Notes: a model not told the origin generated them from the sequence alone. A DNA stretch of 64,000 bases from Actinoplanes lobatus (GCF_014205215.1 NZ_JACHNC010000001.1:9978501-10042500); one strand, 5' to 3'. Shown: positions 51,455 to 60,461, numbered from the stretch's first letter. A program made the numbers and translations.

Positions 51455-52440
51455 CCACCAGCCTCATCGACCGTTACGTCTTCACCGTGCTGCGCCGGGT
51501 TCCGGAGGGGCAGCGCTCGGACATCGAGCGGGAGTTGCGCACGTCCATCGAGGACGCGGTGGACGCCCGGATCGACGGCGGCCAGGACCGGGCGGCCGCG
51601 GTCGAGCAGACCCTGCTGGAGCTGGGCGACCCGGACCGGCTGGCCGACGGGTACGCGGACCGCCCCCACTACCTGATCGGCCCGGTCTTCTACCCGGTCT
51701 GGCAGCGGATCATCGTCATGCTGCTCTCCATCGTCTTGCCGATCGTGGTCGCCGTCATGGTGGTCATCCGGATCCTGGAGGACGCCTCGATCGGCGAGGT
51801 GATCGGGACCGCGGTCGGCACGGCGCTGACGGCCGGCGCGCACATGGTGTTCTGGGTGACGCTGACCTTCGCGATCCTGGAGCGCACCGGGGTGGCCCGG
51901 GGCGAGATGCGCGGCCGGGCCTGGTCGCCGGCCGATCTGCCGCGTTACGAGCCGGGCGCTCCGACGCCGGTGCAGCTGGTCGCCACTCTCGGATGGGCGG
52001 TGCTGCTGATCGCCGTCATCGTGCTCCAGCAGTTCGCGTTCACCGAGGTGCCCGTGCTGGATCCGGCGAACTGGTCGTTCTGGTGGCCGTACCTGATCGG
52101 GGTGTTGATCCTGGAGGGCGTCTACTCCGTCTGGCTGTTCCGTCGCGGCGCCTGGTCCCGCACGGTGGCGGTGGTGAACGCGGTGCTCGCGGCGATGTTC
52201 GCGATCCCGGTGACGTGGCTGGCCGCGAACGAGCGGTTCTTCAACCCGGAGTGGGTCGCCACCCTGGACTGGGGCGCCACGGACCCGCTGGCCTGGCTGA
52301 CCGGCATCACGATCTGCATCGCGGTGGGCGGCGCGCTCTACGACGTCGTCGAGGTGGCGGTGCGCGCCGAGCGTGCCCGCCGGGGACTGGCGACGCCGGT
52401 GCCGGGCACCGGGCGGGAGTTCAGCGCCCCGCTGTCCTGA
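51451..52440 (+). CDS. HAAS-domain membrane protein, PadR partner
   Basis: A 329-residue protein. The N-terminal 70 residues are the helical HAAS-type domain (RVPEGQRSDIERELRTSIED, then QTLLELGDPDRLADGYADRP). Six or so membrane helices follow, for example LSIVLPIVVAVMVVIRIL and LGWAVLLIAVIVLQQFAF. Such genes sit directly behind PadR genes and are thought to be controlled by them; molecular function is unknown. Confidence 0.85.
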   Translation: MTTSLIDRYVFTVLRRVPEGQRSDIERELRTSIEDAVDARIDGGQDRAAAVEQTLLELGDPDRLADGYADRPHYLIGPVFYPVWQRIIVMLLSIVLPIVVAVMVVIRILEDASIGEVIGTAVGTALTAGAHMVFWVTLTFAILERTGVARGEMRGRAWSPADLPRYEPGAPTPVQLVATLGWAVLLIAVIVLQQFAFTEVPVLDPANWSFWWPYLIGVLILEGVYSVWLFRRGAWSRTVAVVNAVLAAMFAIPVTWLAANERFFNPEWVATLDWGATDPLAWLTGITICIAVGGALYDVVEVAVRAERARRGLATPVPGTGREFSAPLS

Positions 52441-52605
52441 CGGTTCGGGAGGGTCGCGGCAAGAAGGGGGAAAGATTGCCCTCAGGTCGCCCTGCGCCGT
52501 GCCGATTCTCGCGGCACTGCCGGAGAGAGGCACGGTCTGCAACGTGGCCAGGGCAATCGCTCCGCCGGTCCCAGACACGGATGTTCGGGAAGGAAGCGAC
52601 CCCCC
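52441..52605. other. Intergenic region before the 217-residue gene
   Basis: The 165 bases contain GC-rich inverted segments (CGTGCCGATTCTCGCGGCAC) but no convincing terminator. The Shine-Dalgarno GGAAGGAAG before ATG 52606 is clear. Confidence 0.4.
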
Positions 52606-53259
52606 ATGACGAAGGTTGCCGCACATGGCATGCCGGTACGCCACGATGAGTGGAAGCCGGTGAATCCACAGCTGGACAGTGTGATCCGCAAGTACATCGA
52701 CGAGGCGCGGCGTACCGTGTCCGATTCCACCGGCAACTCCGCGACGCTCACGGGCGGCGCGCTGGTCCTGGTGGGGCTCGGGCTGATCCTGGCCATCGGC
52801 AGCGGCAATCCGGTGCTGGCGATCGCTCTCGTGGTGGTGCTGGCGCTGGGCGGGATGGCCTACACCGGGATGAAGTCGCCGCCGCTGAAGGTGGATCAGT
52901 TGCGGATCCTGCGGTCGCTGGGCGGTCCGGGCAACCTGCCGGCCGGGTATCTGGTGCATCCGCTGGCCTGGCGGGCCGGGTTGCCGGAGTACCTGGCCGG
53001 TATCCCGGAGCGGCGGATACGGATCGCGGTCGAGCTGTGCCGCACGCACCCGGGCGCGATCAACGACCTGCTGAGAATGGTGGAACGGGCCGAGTGGTTC
53101 GTCGCCGAGAACAAGCCCGGCAACGACTTCACCGAGGCGGGCCGGGAGGCGGAGATCCTGAGGATCGCGACCCAGACCGCGGAGGAGCACGTTCTGCGGG
53201 TGGCGGCGATGGCCAGCGCGGCCGGCAGCGGCAAGAAGGGCAAGAAGAAAAAGAAATAG
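52606..53259 (+). CDS. Membrane protein with poly-lysine tail
   Basis: A 217-residue protein of unknown family. Two adjacent hydrophobic helices (GGALVLVGLGLILAIG and VLAIALVVVLALGGMAYTG) follow a 45-residue N-terminus. A helical soluble domain follows (DQLRILRSLGGPGNLPAGYL and PERRIRIAVELCRTHPGAIN), ending in GSGKKGKKKKK. The lysine tail could bind lipid head groups or nucleic acid. ATG 52606 has a strong ribosome-binding site. A clear terminator follows, so it is monocistronic. Confidence 0.85.
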   Translation: MTKVAAHGMPVRHDEWKPVNPQLDSVIRKYIDEARRTVSDSTGNSATLTGGALVLVGLGLILAIGSGNPVLAIALVVVLALGGMAYTGMKSPPLKVDQLRILRSLGGPGNLPAGYLVHPLAWRAGLPEYLAGIPERRIRIAVELCRTHPGAINDLLRMVERAEWFVAENKPGNDFTEAGREAEILRIATQTAEEHVLRVAAMASAAGSGKKGKKKKK

Positions 53260-53267
53260 TGGTGAAC

Positions 53268-53302
53268 GACAGGGCGCCCCGGCGATGCCGGGGCGCCCTG
53301 TC
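53268..53302 (+). terminator. Strong 16-bp stem terminator
   Basis: GACAGGGCGCCCCGGC and GCCGGGGCGCCCTGTC pair without mismatch around GAT, nine bases after the preceding stop. The trailing sequence is only modestly T-rich. Confidence 0.85.
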
Positions 53303-53542
53303 GTGCCTTGAGGTCTCCCGGCGGCAACGCCCGGCGGGCGCGCCGCGGGCCGGACCCGGCAGCGCCTCGCGGGTCTGCACGATCGGGTACGGGTAGGCGT
53401 ACCGGAAATGCTCTGAAGGGTGATACGCGCCGAGCGCAACCGGACAGCGGGGTGGAAACGGTCCATCGGGGGCTTAAGTTGATCTTCCCGGGCGGACAGA
53501 ATCGGCCTCAAGAACGCCTCGCCGAGCCGATCGGAGCGACCG

Positions 53543-54148
53543 ATGACGATGGGTGCCCGGACCGAGACGGTCGCGGAGCTCGACGGGACGGCCGTCGGCG
53601 GGTGGGTCCGGCGGCTGGCCGGCAACACCGCCCCGCGGCGTAATCATTGGCACACCCGGCAGATCTACTACCGGGCGGCGGAGGCGCTGCTGGACGCGCC
53701 GGCCGAGCTGACCTGGAAGAGCATCGTGGAGCAGGCCGGGCCGCGCGGGTCGCGGAGCACGTTCTACGAGGTGGCGGGCGGGCACGCGCGGCACCGGATG
53801 GTCGACGACCTGATCGGGGACGGGCGGCCCGGGGTGATCGAGATCGCGCTGCGGTACCTGCGGACCGATCCGGTGGTGCAGCTGCTCGACGAGACCAAGG
53901 TGTGGTCGTTCTGGGACATCCGCCAGGAGGCGATGCGGCAGCTCAGCGACCGGATGCCGGTGGATGAGATGGAGCGGGTGCTGACCGCCTCGGTGGCCGG
54001 ATGGGCCAGGCTGCGGCCGGCGCTGGCGCGGGCCGGCGGGTGCACGCCGCCCGCCTGTGCGGTGGAGGATCTGACCGTGCTGCACCGCGGGCACCTGTCC
54101 GGCACGGAGGCGCTCGCGCGCCTTACCGAGGTGGTCCGCGCGGCCTGA
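53543..54148 (+). CDS. TetR-like helix-turn-helix protein
   Basis: A 201-residue protein. NHWHTRQIYYRAAEALLDAP, LTWKSIVEQAGPRGSRSTFY and EVAGGHARHRMVDDLI fit the TetR three-helix DNA-binding domain (helix 3 in GSRSTFYEV), though the usual GxxxxTVRDIA pattern is degenerate. The C-terminal domain is helical and shows no known ligand pocket. The start is ATG 53543 or 53549. The target is unknown. Confidence 0.7.
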   Translation: MTMGARTETVAELDGTAVGGWVRRLAGNTAPRRNHWHTRQIYYRAAEALLDAPAELTWKSIVEQAGPRGSRSTFYEVAGGHARHRMVDDLIGDGRPGVIEIALRYLRTDPVVQLLDETKVWSFWDIRQEAMRQLSDRMPVDEMERVLTASVAGWARLRPALARAGGCTPPACAVEDLTVLHRGHLSGTEALARLTEVVRAA

Positions 54149-54269
54149 TCCGGCTCACCCGCCGTCCCGTCCGCCAGTTCTAGGTGTGCGCCGCAGACGG
54201 TATGAGAAGAGGCCGGGATGATCAGTCATCATTTGTTCATGATCGAAGATCGCGACCGGTAGCCCTCTC

Positions 54270-54494
54270 ATGGAACTCACCCCGGGGCAGGAGGAGCGGA
54301 TCCGGCGTCTTCTCGAGGAGGCGCTGGCGGAGGCCGCCCGTGTCGCCCTCGAACAGCACGACGCGGCGGAGGTCGGGAAGTTCGCCGCCGACCGCCGCCG
54401 CGCTCTCGAACGGTTGCTATCCGGGCCCGCGCACGATCCGCAGGACCCGCTGGACCAGGGCGGTGACGGCGGCGGGATCGCCGAGCACGGTTGA
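54270..54494 (+). CDS. Possible small helical protein
   Basis: A 74-residue frame whose first 50 residues are strongly helical and charged (MELTPGQEERIRRLLEEALA, then VGKFAADRRRALERLL). The last 24 residues overlap the end of the convergent sigma-like gene and look like non-coding read-through. There is no strong ribosome-binding site. It may be a real small partner of the region to its right. Confidence 0.4.
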   Translation: MELTPGQEERIRRLLEEALAEAARVALEQHDAAEVGKFAADRRRALERLLSGPAHDPQDPLDQGGDGGGIAEHG

Positions 54495-55439
54495 CAGCCG
54501 GTCCTCGGCGAGTGAACCCCCGCCCGGGGCGCGGTCGATCTCGTCGGCGCCGCTGCCGTTGAGGAACAGGGTGGTGAGGACGGTGACCACGGTGACGGTC
54601 GGGTCCTCGTCACGGCTCAGCCGGGCCCGGATCGCCTCGACGGCGAGGGCGGCCAGGTCCGCGAACCGGGCCTCGCCGGCCTCGGCCGCGTCGAGCACCA
54701 GCAGCGGGCGGGGTTCGCCGATCCGCTCCCCCGGCGAGCCGCCGACCGGGGTGGTCTTGCGGCCGAGGGGGCGTTCGACGTTGCGCTCGTACCAGTCGGG
54801 GCGGCGGCGCATCACCGCGAGGACCCGGTCGATGTCGGCCTGCACCCGGGCCGGGGTGCTGCCCCGGTGATCGCCGGTGTGGTCGGCGCGGTCGCGGGCC
54901 CAGCTGTCCAGTGGCCACACGGTGACGCCGACGCCGCCGGGCAGACCCACCCAGGTGAGGATCTTGAGGGCCAGCTCGCGCAGCCACGGATCGCCGAGCC
55001 CCTCGGACAGCGTCTTGGTCATCCGCGGGCGCTGGAGGGCGCCCTGCTCGCCGCGCCGCCGCCGGTGGCCGTCGATGGCGGCGTTCTGCGCGCGGCGGGC
55101 CAGCCAGCCCTCCAGGTCGGTGATCGGCTGGGTGACGGCGAGCAGGTGCTCGGCCACCGCTTCAAGATCATCGTGAAAGCCGTCCAGACAGGACTCCTCC
55201 ATGTGCCGCAGCCCGTGACTACAGGCGTTGTGCCCCCGGTTACGGGCGATGCGACGGGTGATCACGTCGTAGACGATCGGATAGGCCACCTCGTAGGCGG
55301 CCGGAAGCAGGCGCCGTCGCTCCTCCTGGGACAGGGCGCCCAGCAGGCCCGTCTCGGCGAGGCGGCGCAGGCGGGCCCGGTCCGCGGCCGTGCTGCGCCG
55401 CTGGCGCGGGATCCGTGTCCGGCCCGGCCCAGCATTCAT
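54417..55439 (-). CDS. Sigma-region-2-like protein, paralogue A
   Basis: A 340-residue protein. Residues 25-140 resemble sigma-factor region 2: RRLLPAAYEVAYPIVYDVIT, FHDDLEAVAEHLLAVTQPI and LEGWLARRAQNAAIDGHRRR, the last like the DNA-melting and -10-binding helix of ECF sigma factors. No region 4 is visible; the remainder (WPLDSWARDRADHTGDHRGS, DRVLAVMRRRPDWYERNVER) has no family that I know. A paralogue lies at 60574 with the shared blocks HRRRRGExGALQRPR, WVG, WPxxSWA, TGDxxGS and VERPxGxKxxPV. ATG 55439 is divergent from the caspase operon across 229 bases. Confidence 0.75.
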   Translation of the reverse strand: MNAGPGRTRIPRQRRSTAADRARLRRLAETGLLGALSQEERRRLLPAAYEVAYPIVYDVITRRIARNRGHNACSHGLRHMEESCLDGFHDDLEAVAEHLLAVTQPITDLEGWLARRAQNAAIDGHRRRRGEQGALQRPRMTKTLSEGLGDPWLRELALKILTWVGLPGGVGVTVWPLDSWARDRADHTGDHRGSTPARVQADIDRVLAVMRRRPDWYERNVERPLGRKTTPVGGSPGERIGEPRPLLVLDAAEAGEARFADLAALAVEAIRARLSRDEDPTVTVVTVLTTLFLNGSGADEIDRAPGGGSLAEDRLSTVLGDPAAVTALVQRVLRIVRGPG

Positions 55440-55668
55440 ACTGTAACTCTCTGTGACCCTATCCCCCCAGATCATCGGCCCATACTGGACTCTGGGAAAT
55501 CCGGATCGCGGCAACTCAGTGGCCATATTTCTGGCCGTCGCACTGGCCATCGAGGACATTCTCAACTCGATGACAATCCGTAGTTTTCCGGGATCACGGT
55601 CACCGGCGGTGTGCTAGCCGACACAAATATGCACTACGGTCAGTCTGTTGTATAGCCGAAGGACGACC
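55440..55668. other. Divergent promoter region of the caspase locus
   Basis: The 229 bases separate the sigma-like paralogue A from the HTH-cyclase-caspase operon. They are AT-richer than the surroundings. TATAG at about 55650 is a candidate -10 for the operon. ACTGGCCAT-like sequence occurs twice (GTGGCCATATTTCTGGCC, then ACTGGCCAT), a possible regulator site. Confidence 0.45.
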
Positions 55669-56613
55669 ATGGCCGACTCCGATCTGTACCACGAGCTGAA
55701 GAGACTCCGCCGGGGCCGGGGCGTGGAGCGCCTCGGGCTGGGCGGATTCCTCGGGCCGGAGATCCGCCGCCGCTGCCGGCTCGGCACGCACGAACGCGAG
55801 AACCGGGTGCACGCGGCGGTCGGGACGCTGCTGCGGGAGCTCGCCGCCGACCTGGCGCCGGACATCCGGCAGGCCGCCATGCTCGCGTTCGCACTGGACC
55901 GCGACTCCCGCTTCCCCACCCTCCTCGACCGCGAGCAGCGCCTGGCCGACCTCCAGAAGGTGTCGGTGCGCACCGCCCGGCGGCGGATCGACGACGCGGT
56001 GGCGCTGATGGCCCAGGCCGGCGAGAAGACCCCGGAGCCGCCCGCCGATCCGGCGAACGGCTCCGGCTGGCGGGTGTCGTCGCTGCGCGCCCTGTTCCGG
56101 CTGGACACCGCGACACCCGAGCTGTACGAGATGCGCACCATCGTGGCCACCCGCGAGATAGACGAGATCGTGATCCGGATCGGCCTGCCGGAGTCCCCCG
56201 CCGAGGTCGGCCCGCCGGCGGTGGACGCGCTGTTCGGCGCCCGGGTGCGGGCAATGGAGCCGAACGGCAGCGGCCAGCGGGTCGCCCTCGAACTCCCCGG
56301 CAAGATGCAGCCCGGCGACATACACGAATTCTGGCTGCGGGTCACGCTGGCGCCCGGGCAGCCGATCTGGCCGTACTACGCGATCGTGCCGCTCGACCCG
56401 TGCGAGTCCGGGAGGGTGCGGGTCCGGTTCGGGGCACGCCGGCCGGCCGAGGTGTGGCTGCTCGACGAGGTGCCGTACACCGATCTGCGCAACCGGCCGC
56501 CCGGGCGTGCCGTGATCGAGCCGTCCGCGCTGGGCGAGGTGGTCCGCGACTTCCACAATCTGCGCGAGGGCCACGGGTACGGCCTGGCCTGGACGCCGCT
56601 GTCCGTCAGCTAG
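55669..56613 (+). CDS. HTH protein at head of the caspase operon
   Basis: A 314-residue protein. The N-terminal 130 residues are helical (LYHELKRLRRGRGVERLGLG, ERENRVHAAVGTLLRELAAD, DREQRLADLQKVSVRTARRR) and look like a DNA-binding or dimerising regulator head common in actinomycetes. The C-terminal half is beta-rich (IDEIVIRIGLPESPAEVGPP, HEFWLRVTLAPGQPIWPYYA) and may be a recognition module. I know no family for the whole. ATG 55669 follows GAAGGACGACC. The next gene starts four bases after its stop. Confidence 0.75.
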   Translation: MADSDLYHELKRLRRGRGVERLGLGGFLGPEIRRRCRLGTHERENRVHAAVGTLLRELAADLAPDIRQAAMLAFALDRDSRFPTLLDREQRLADLQKVSVRTARRRIDDAVALMAQAGEKTPEPPADPANGSGWRVSSLRALFRLDTATPELYEMRTIVATREIDEIVIRIGLPESPAEVGPPAVDALFGARVRAMEPNGSGQRVALELPGKMQPGDIHEFWLRVTLAPGQPIWPYYAIVPLDPCESGRVRVRFGARRPAEVWLLDEVPYTDLRNRPPGRAVIEPSALGEVVRDFHNLREGHGYGLAWTPLSVS

Positions 56614-56617
56614 GGGC

Positions 56618-57883
56618 ATGTGGGACGACGAAGAGCTGACCGGCGCCGAGATCCTGGGCCACCACACGCTCGGCCCGGCCGGCGGCAAAGGCCTGTCCGG
56701 GCCGGACGGATGGCGGGGCGGGGTGCGCTGCGGACACCCGCTGGTCTATCCGGTGCCGGCCGAGGATCTACCGGTCACCCTGCGCGGTCGCGCCGCTCTC
56801 GGACATCATCGGTACGTAGGAGCACTGTTCGCCTTCGACCTGGACGTCCTGGAGCCGGGCCGCCGCTACACCGCCGCCCGCTTCGACGTGACGCTGGCCG
56901 ACGGCGGCTCCCGGGCCGTCCGGCTGGACCTCGACGGCGACGAGTTCGGGCTGGTCACCGGCAGTCCCGCGTCCGGCGTGGCGGCCCTGGCGACGGCCGC
57001 CGCCGGCAAGCGCGGCGGGCTGCTGCGGCGGCTGCTCGGCCGCCGCGGAGTGCCGCGCGCCTGGGCGAACGGGGTGCAGACGGCCTCGTTCGGGTGGTCC
57101 TGGGAGGATCCCCGAGGGCGGTTCGTGCTGCCCCGCACGTACGGCATGCACGCCCTGCTGGAGATCCCGGCCGGCGCGCCCGAGGTCGCCGGGCTGCTGT
57201 CGGTGCAGGTGGAGACGACCGGGCCGGGCGGCCGGGAGACCGCGGTGCTGTCCGACGCCGTCCCGTTCACCGAGCCGCTCACCCCGGCCGCCGGGCCGGA
57301 CGGCGCCTCCGTGCGGCTGTGCATGGCCGCCGACGTGGTCGGGTACAGCCGCCGCGGCAACGCCGAGACCGAGCTGCTGCAACACGACCTGGTCGAGGTC
57401 CTGGGGCGGGCCCGGCTGGCGGCCGGCATCACGGACCGGCAGGTGGACCCGCAGCCGCAGGGGGACGGGCAGTTCACCGTCCTGCCGTACGGCATCGACG
57501 AGTCGCGGGTGATCCCGGCGCTGCTGCGCGAGCTCGGCGAACGGCTCGCCGAACGGGACCGGGGCCGGGCCGCCGACGAGACGATGCGGCTGCGCGTGGC
57601 GCTGCACCGGGGCCTGGTCAAACAGGGTGAGAACGGGTGGGTCGGCACGTCGGCGATCGCCGTGCACCGGCTGCTGGACAGCGCGCCACTGCGCGAGGCG
57701 ATCAAGACCAACCCCTCGGCCGTGTACGCGCTGGGCGTACCGGACGTGCTCTACCGGGACGTGATCGTGCACGCCGTACAGCCGCCGGTGGCCGCCGACT
57801 TCCGGGCGATGACCGTCGAGCTGCCGGAGAAGGGCTTCCTCGAACGTGGCTGGATCCACGTCGGACCGGAGGTGACCGCGTGA
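56618..57883 (+). CDS. Class III cyclase-like protein of the caspase operon
   Basis: A 421-residue protein. Residues 1-225 are of unknown type with a basic stretch (GKRGGLLRRLLGRRG). Residues 228-400 follow the adenylyl/guanylyl cyclase homology pattern: MAADVVGYSRRGNAETELLQ with the first metal aspartate, PQPQGDGQFTVLP with the second (GDG), LRVALHRGLVKQGENGWVG, and IAVHRLLDSAPLREA, where the usual VNxAARL asparagine is not evident. It may be a degenerate nucleotide-binding sensor instead of an active cyclase. It starts at ATG 56618 and overlaps the caspase gene by four bases. Confidence 0.75.
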   Translation: MWDDEELTGAEILGHHTLGPAGGKGLSGPDGWRGGVRCGHPLVYPVPAEDLPVTLRGRAALGHHRYVGALFAFDLDVLEPGRRYTAARFDVTLADGGSRAVRLDLDGDEFGLVTGSPASGVAALATAAAGKRGGLLRRLLGRRGVPRAWANGVQTASFGWSWEDPRGRFVLPRTYGMHALLEIPAGAPEVAGLLSVQVETTGPGGRETAVLSDAVPFTEPLTPAAGPDGASVRLCMAADVVGYSRRGNAETELLQHDLVEVLGRARLAAGITDRQVDPQPQGDGQFTVLPYGIDESRVIPALLRELGERLAERDRGRAADETMRLRVALHRGLVKQGENGWVGTSAIAVHRLLDSAPLREAIKTNPSAVYALGVPDVLYRDVIVHAVQPPVAADFRAMTVELPEKGFLERGWIHVGPEVTA

Positions 57884-59766
57884 AGGTGCTGTACGCGCTG
57901 CTCGTCGGCATCAACGAGTACAAGGCCGTCGCACCGAACCTGTCCGGCTGCGTCAACGACGTGGAGGCGGCCGAGGCACACGTGCGGGCCACGCTGGCGC
58001 CCGGCGTCCGGCTGGAGGCGCTGATCCTGCGCGACGGCGAGGCCACCCGCGAGGCGGTGATCGCCGCGTTCCGATCCCATCTCGGTCAGGCCGGGCCGGA
58101 CGACGTGGCGCTGTTCTGGTTCAGCGGGCACGGTTCGGACGCCGAGGCCCCGGACTGGGCGGAAGGATTGGAGGCCTCGGGCCGGGTGCAGACGCTGGTC
58201 TGCGCGGACAGCCGTAGCGACGGCGTGCCGGACCTGTGGGACAAGGAGCTGGCGCTGCTCATCGACGAGCTGGCCGCCGGGCACATCACCGTGGTGCTGG
58301 ACAGCTGCCACTCGGGCGGCGCCTCCCGCATCCTGCGCGGCCGGGAACCGGAGGCCCGGATCCGGACGACGCCGCGCCCGGCTGAATCCCGCCCGCCGGA
58401 GTCGTTCCTGCCCGGCACCATCAAGCGGGCCGCCGCCGTCCCGCCGATGCGGCACATCGAACTGGCCGCCTGCGAGGCCCTCGAAACCGCGGAGGAGCTG
58501 ATCCTGGACGGCGAGTGGCGAGGCGTCTTCAGCTGGGCGCTGCTGGAGGCCCGCAGCCAGCTCGGCTCCAAGGCGACCTACTACGAGCTGTTGCAGGCCA
58601 TACGGGCCCGGTTGGCGGCGCGGCAGGCATACCAGGGATCGTCGGCGCGGTCGCACATCCCCGAACAACTCGACCAGCCGTTTCTGGGCGGGGTCGTGGT
58701 GACGCCGGAGAGCAGCATCTGGATGCGGTACACACACGACCGCTGGGCGATCGACGCCGGGACGGTGCACGGGCTCCCGGTCGAAGACGGGCTGCGGGTC
58801 GGCGTGCACGACACCTCCGGGCGGGAGGCGGAGATCGTCGAGGTGCGCCCGACCGACAGCCTCGTCGAACCGGTCGGTGGCTGGGAACCGGACCGGGACC
58901 GTCAGTTCCGGGTCGTGACGACGTCGGTGCCGCTGCCGCGTGCCGCGGTGGTGGTGGCCGGGGTGGATCCAGCTGAGATCATCGAACTGACCGCGGCGAT
59001 CGGACGGTCGCCGCACCTACGGGTGGCCGGGCCAGGCGAGCCCGTGGACCTGCGCGTCACGCTGGCCGCCGACGGCAACCTGGTGATCACCGACCGGCAC
59101 GCGGAACGGTACGCCGAATGGGCGTACGAAGGCGGCGAGCGCATCACCCGGGTGGTCGAGGCCCTGAGGCACATCGCCCAGTGGATGCTGATCTGGAGAC
59201 TGGAGAACCCGGCGCCGGGGCTCACGTCGCAGGTCCGCCTCGAGATCGTCGATGCGGAGACCGACGAGCCGCTGACGCCGGGCGGCCACGGTGAGCACGT
59301 CCTCTCCTACGCCCCGGGCGACCAGGACTGGGATCCGCCGAAGATCCGGATCCGGCTGCACAACACCGGCGCTGAGCCACTCTTCTGCGTGCTGCTCAAC
59401 CTCAGACCGGCGTTCGCGGTGACCTCGTTCCTGTTCCCGGGCGACTTCATCGGGCCGGGCGTCACCGTCTACTGCTGGTACCGGAGGACCATCTCGGTAC
59501 GCCTGCCCAAGGACATCCCGGTCCAGCCTGGGGCGTTCGCCCGCGACCGGCTGAAACTGTTCGCCGCAGAGGAGCGATTCTCGACCAAGCCGTACCTGCT
59601 TCCGGTGTTGGGCCGACGCTTCACCTACCGCAAGGCTCTCAGTTTCCCGGGTCTGCTGGACCGGCTCGGCGGGGGCCTGCACCACCGTGACCTGGTCGAC
59701 GCTGAACTGGGCGTGGCCTACGACTGGACCACCACCGAGGCGGTGATCAAGACCGTCGTCCCCTAG
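57880..59766 (+). CDS. Caspase-fold (clan CD) protease with C-terminal sensor region
   Basis: A 628-residue protein. Residues 1-275 are a caspase-like p20/p10 domain: YALLVGINEYKAVAPNLSGC opens it, the catalytic His84 is in FWFSGHGSDAEA and Cys143 in VVLDSCHSGG, followed by ELAACEALETAEE and GVFSWALLEA. A middle region (about 285-470) holds MRYTHDRWAIDAGTVHGLPV and beta-rich repeats. The C-terminus (about 480-628) has an immunoglobulin-like block (SQVRLEIVDAETDEPLTPGG, then LHNTGAEPLFCVLLNLRPAF). GTG 57880 follows GGAGGTGACC. Clan CD enzymes cut after defined residues and serve in signalling or cell suicide; the substrate is unknown. Confidence 0.88.
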   Translation: MKVLYALLVGINEYKAVAPNLSGCVNDVEAAEAHVRATLAPGVRLEALILRDGEATREAVIAAFRSHLGQAGPDDVALFWFSGHGSDAEAPDWAEGLEASGRVQTLVCADSRSDGVPDLWDKELALLIDELAAGHITVVLDSCHSGGASRILRGREPEARIRTTPRPAESRPPESFLPGTIKRAAAVPPMRHIELAACEALETAEELILDGEWRGVFSWALLEARSQLGSKATYYELLQAIRARLAARQAYQGSSARSHIPEQLDQPFLGGVVVTPESSIWMRYTHDRWAIDAGTVHGLPVEDGLRVGVHDTSGREAEIVEVRPTDSLVEPVGGWEPDRDRQFRVVTTSVPLPRAAVVVAGVDPAEIIELTAAIGRSPHLRVAGPGEPVDLRVTLAADGNLVITDRHAERYAEWAYEGGERITRVVEALRHIAQWMLIWRLENPAPGLTSQVRLEIVDAETDEPLTPGGHGEHVLSYAPGDQDWDPPKIRIRLHNTGAEPLFCVLLNLRPAFAVTSFLFPGDFIGPGVTVYCWYRRTISVRLPKDIPVQPGAFARDRLKLFAAEERFSTKPYLLPVLGRRFTYRKALSFPGLLDRLGGGLHHRDLVDAELGVAYDWTTTEAVIKTVVP

Positions 59767-60461
59767 AGCCACTCGGCCTTCTCGGTGAGGGCGCGCAGGG
59801 CGGCCGCGTCGAGCACGGTGATCCGGCGGTAGCCGGTCCGGACCAGGCCCTCGCGGCGCAGGTCGCGCAGTGCCCGCTGGACGGTGTCCTCGCGGGCGCC
59901 GACCAGTGACGCCAGTTCGGTCTGGCTCAGTTCGACCCGGATCAGCCACGTGTCGCCGACGGCCTCGCCGCAGCTGGTGGCGATCTCCAGCAGCACCCGG
60001 CCGAGGCGGACGTGCACCGGGAAGGCGGAGAACTCGGACCTCCTGTCGTTGGCCCACCGCAGCTTGCGGCCGACCGCCGCGGTGACCTGTGCGGCGACGT
60101 GTGGATGGCGGTTGACGAAGTGCAGGAACTCGGCCTGCCGGATCACCGTGGAGACGACGTCGCCGCAGGTGGTGACGGTGGCGATGCGGCCGCTGCCGGT
60201 GATCGCGGCGAGTTCGCCGACCAGGTCGCCGGGCAGCCGGATGGCGAGCAGCCGGGGCAGCCCACCGACCGTGGTGGTGATCTTCACGTGGCCCTGCCGG
60301 ATCACCTCGACCTGGGTGTCCTGGCGGCCCTCGACGAGCAGGTGCCGGCCGCCTGGCAGCCGCCGGGTGGTGCCGAGCGACAGCAGCTCGTCGCGTTCGG
60401 CGACGGTGAGCAGGGTCAGAAAGGATCCCGGTGCCCAGGCCGGTTCACCCGCACGCGTCAT
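59763..60461 (-). CDS. Crp/Fnr-family transcription regulator
   Basis: A 232-residue regulator: a cyclic-nucleotide-binding-type beta barrel (GGRHLLVEGRQDTQVEVIRQ, RLPGDLVGELAAITGSGRIA) and a C-terminal winged helix (ELSQTELASLVGAREDTVQR, ALRDLRREGLVRTGYRRITV). The phosphate-binding pocket is weakly kept (GELAA then SGRIATV, with Arg in the usual place), so a cyclic nucleotide could bind. It converges on the caspase gene with a four-base overlap of stop codons. A link to the cyclase-like protein next door is tempting but unproven. Confidence 0.88.
   Translation of the reverse strand: MTRAGEPAWAPGSFLTLLTVAERDELLSLGTTRRLPGGRHLLVEGRQDTQVEVIRQGHVKITTTVGGLPRLLAIRLPGDLVGELAAITGSGRIATVTTCGDVVSTVIRQAEFLHFVNRHPHVAAQVTAAVGRKLRWANDRRSEFSAFPVHVRLGRVLLEIATSCGEAVGDTWLIRVELSQTELASLVGAREDTVQRALRDLRREGLVRTGYRRITVLDAAALRALTEKAEWL

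Noticed and set aside
51331..53628. A 765-codon minus-strand frame across the PadR, HAAS and poly-lysine genes
   Set aside because: It is antisense to three convincing genes and crosses their terminator; His/Arg/Pro-rich shadow.
53543..54148. The TetR-like protein as KstR2
   Set aside because: Its DNA-binding region is degenerate and unlike KstR2, and it lies far from the steroid locus without a CAAGnnCTTG box.
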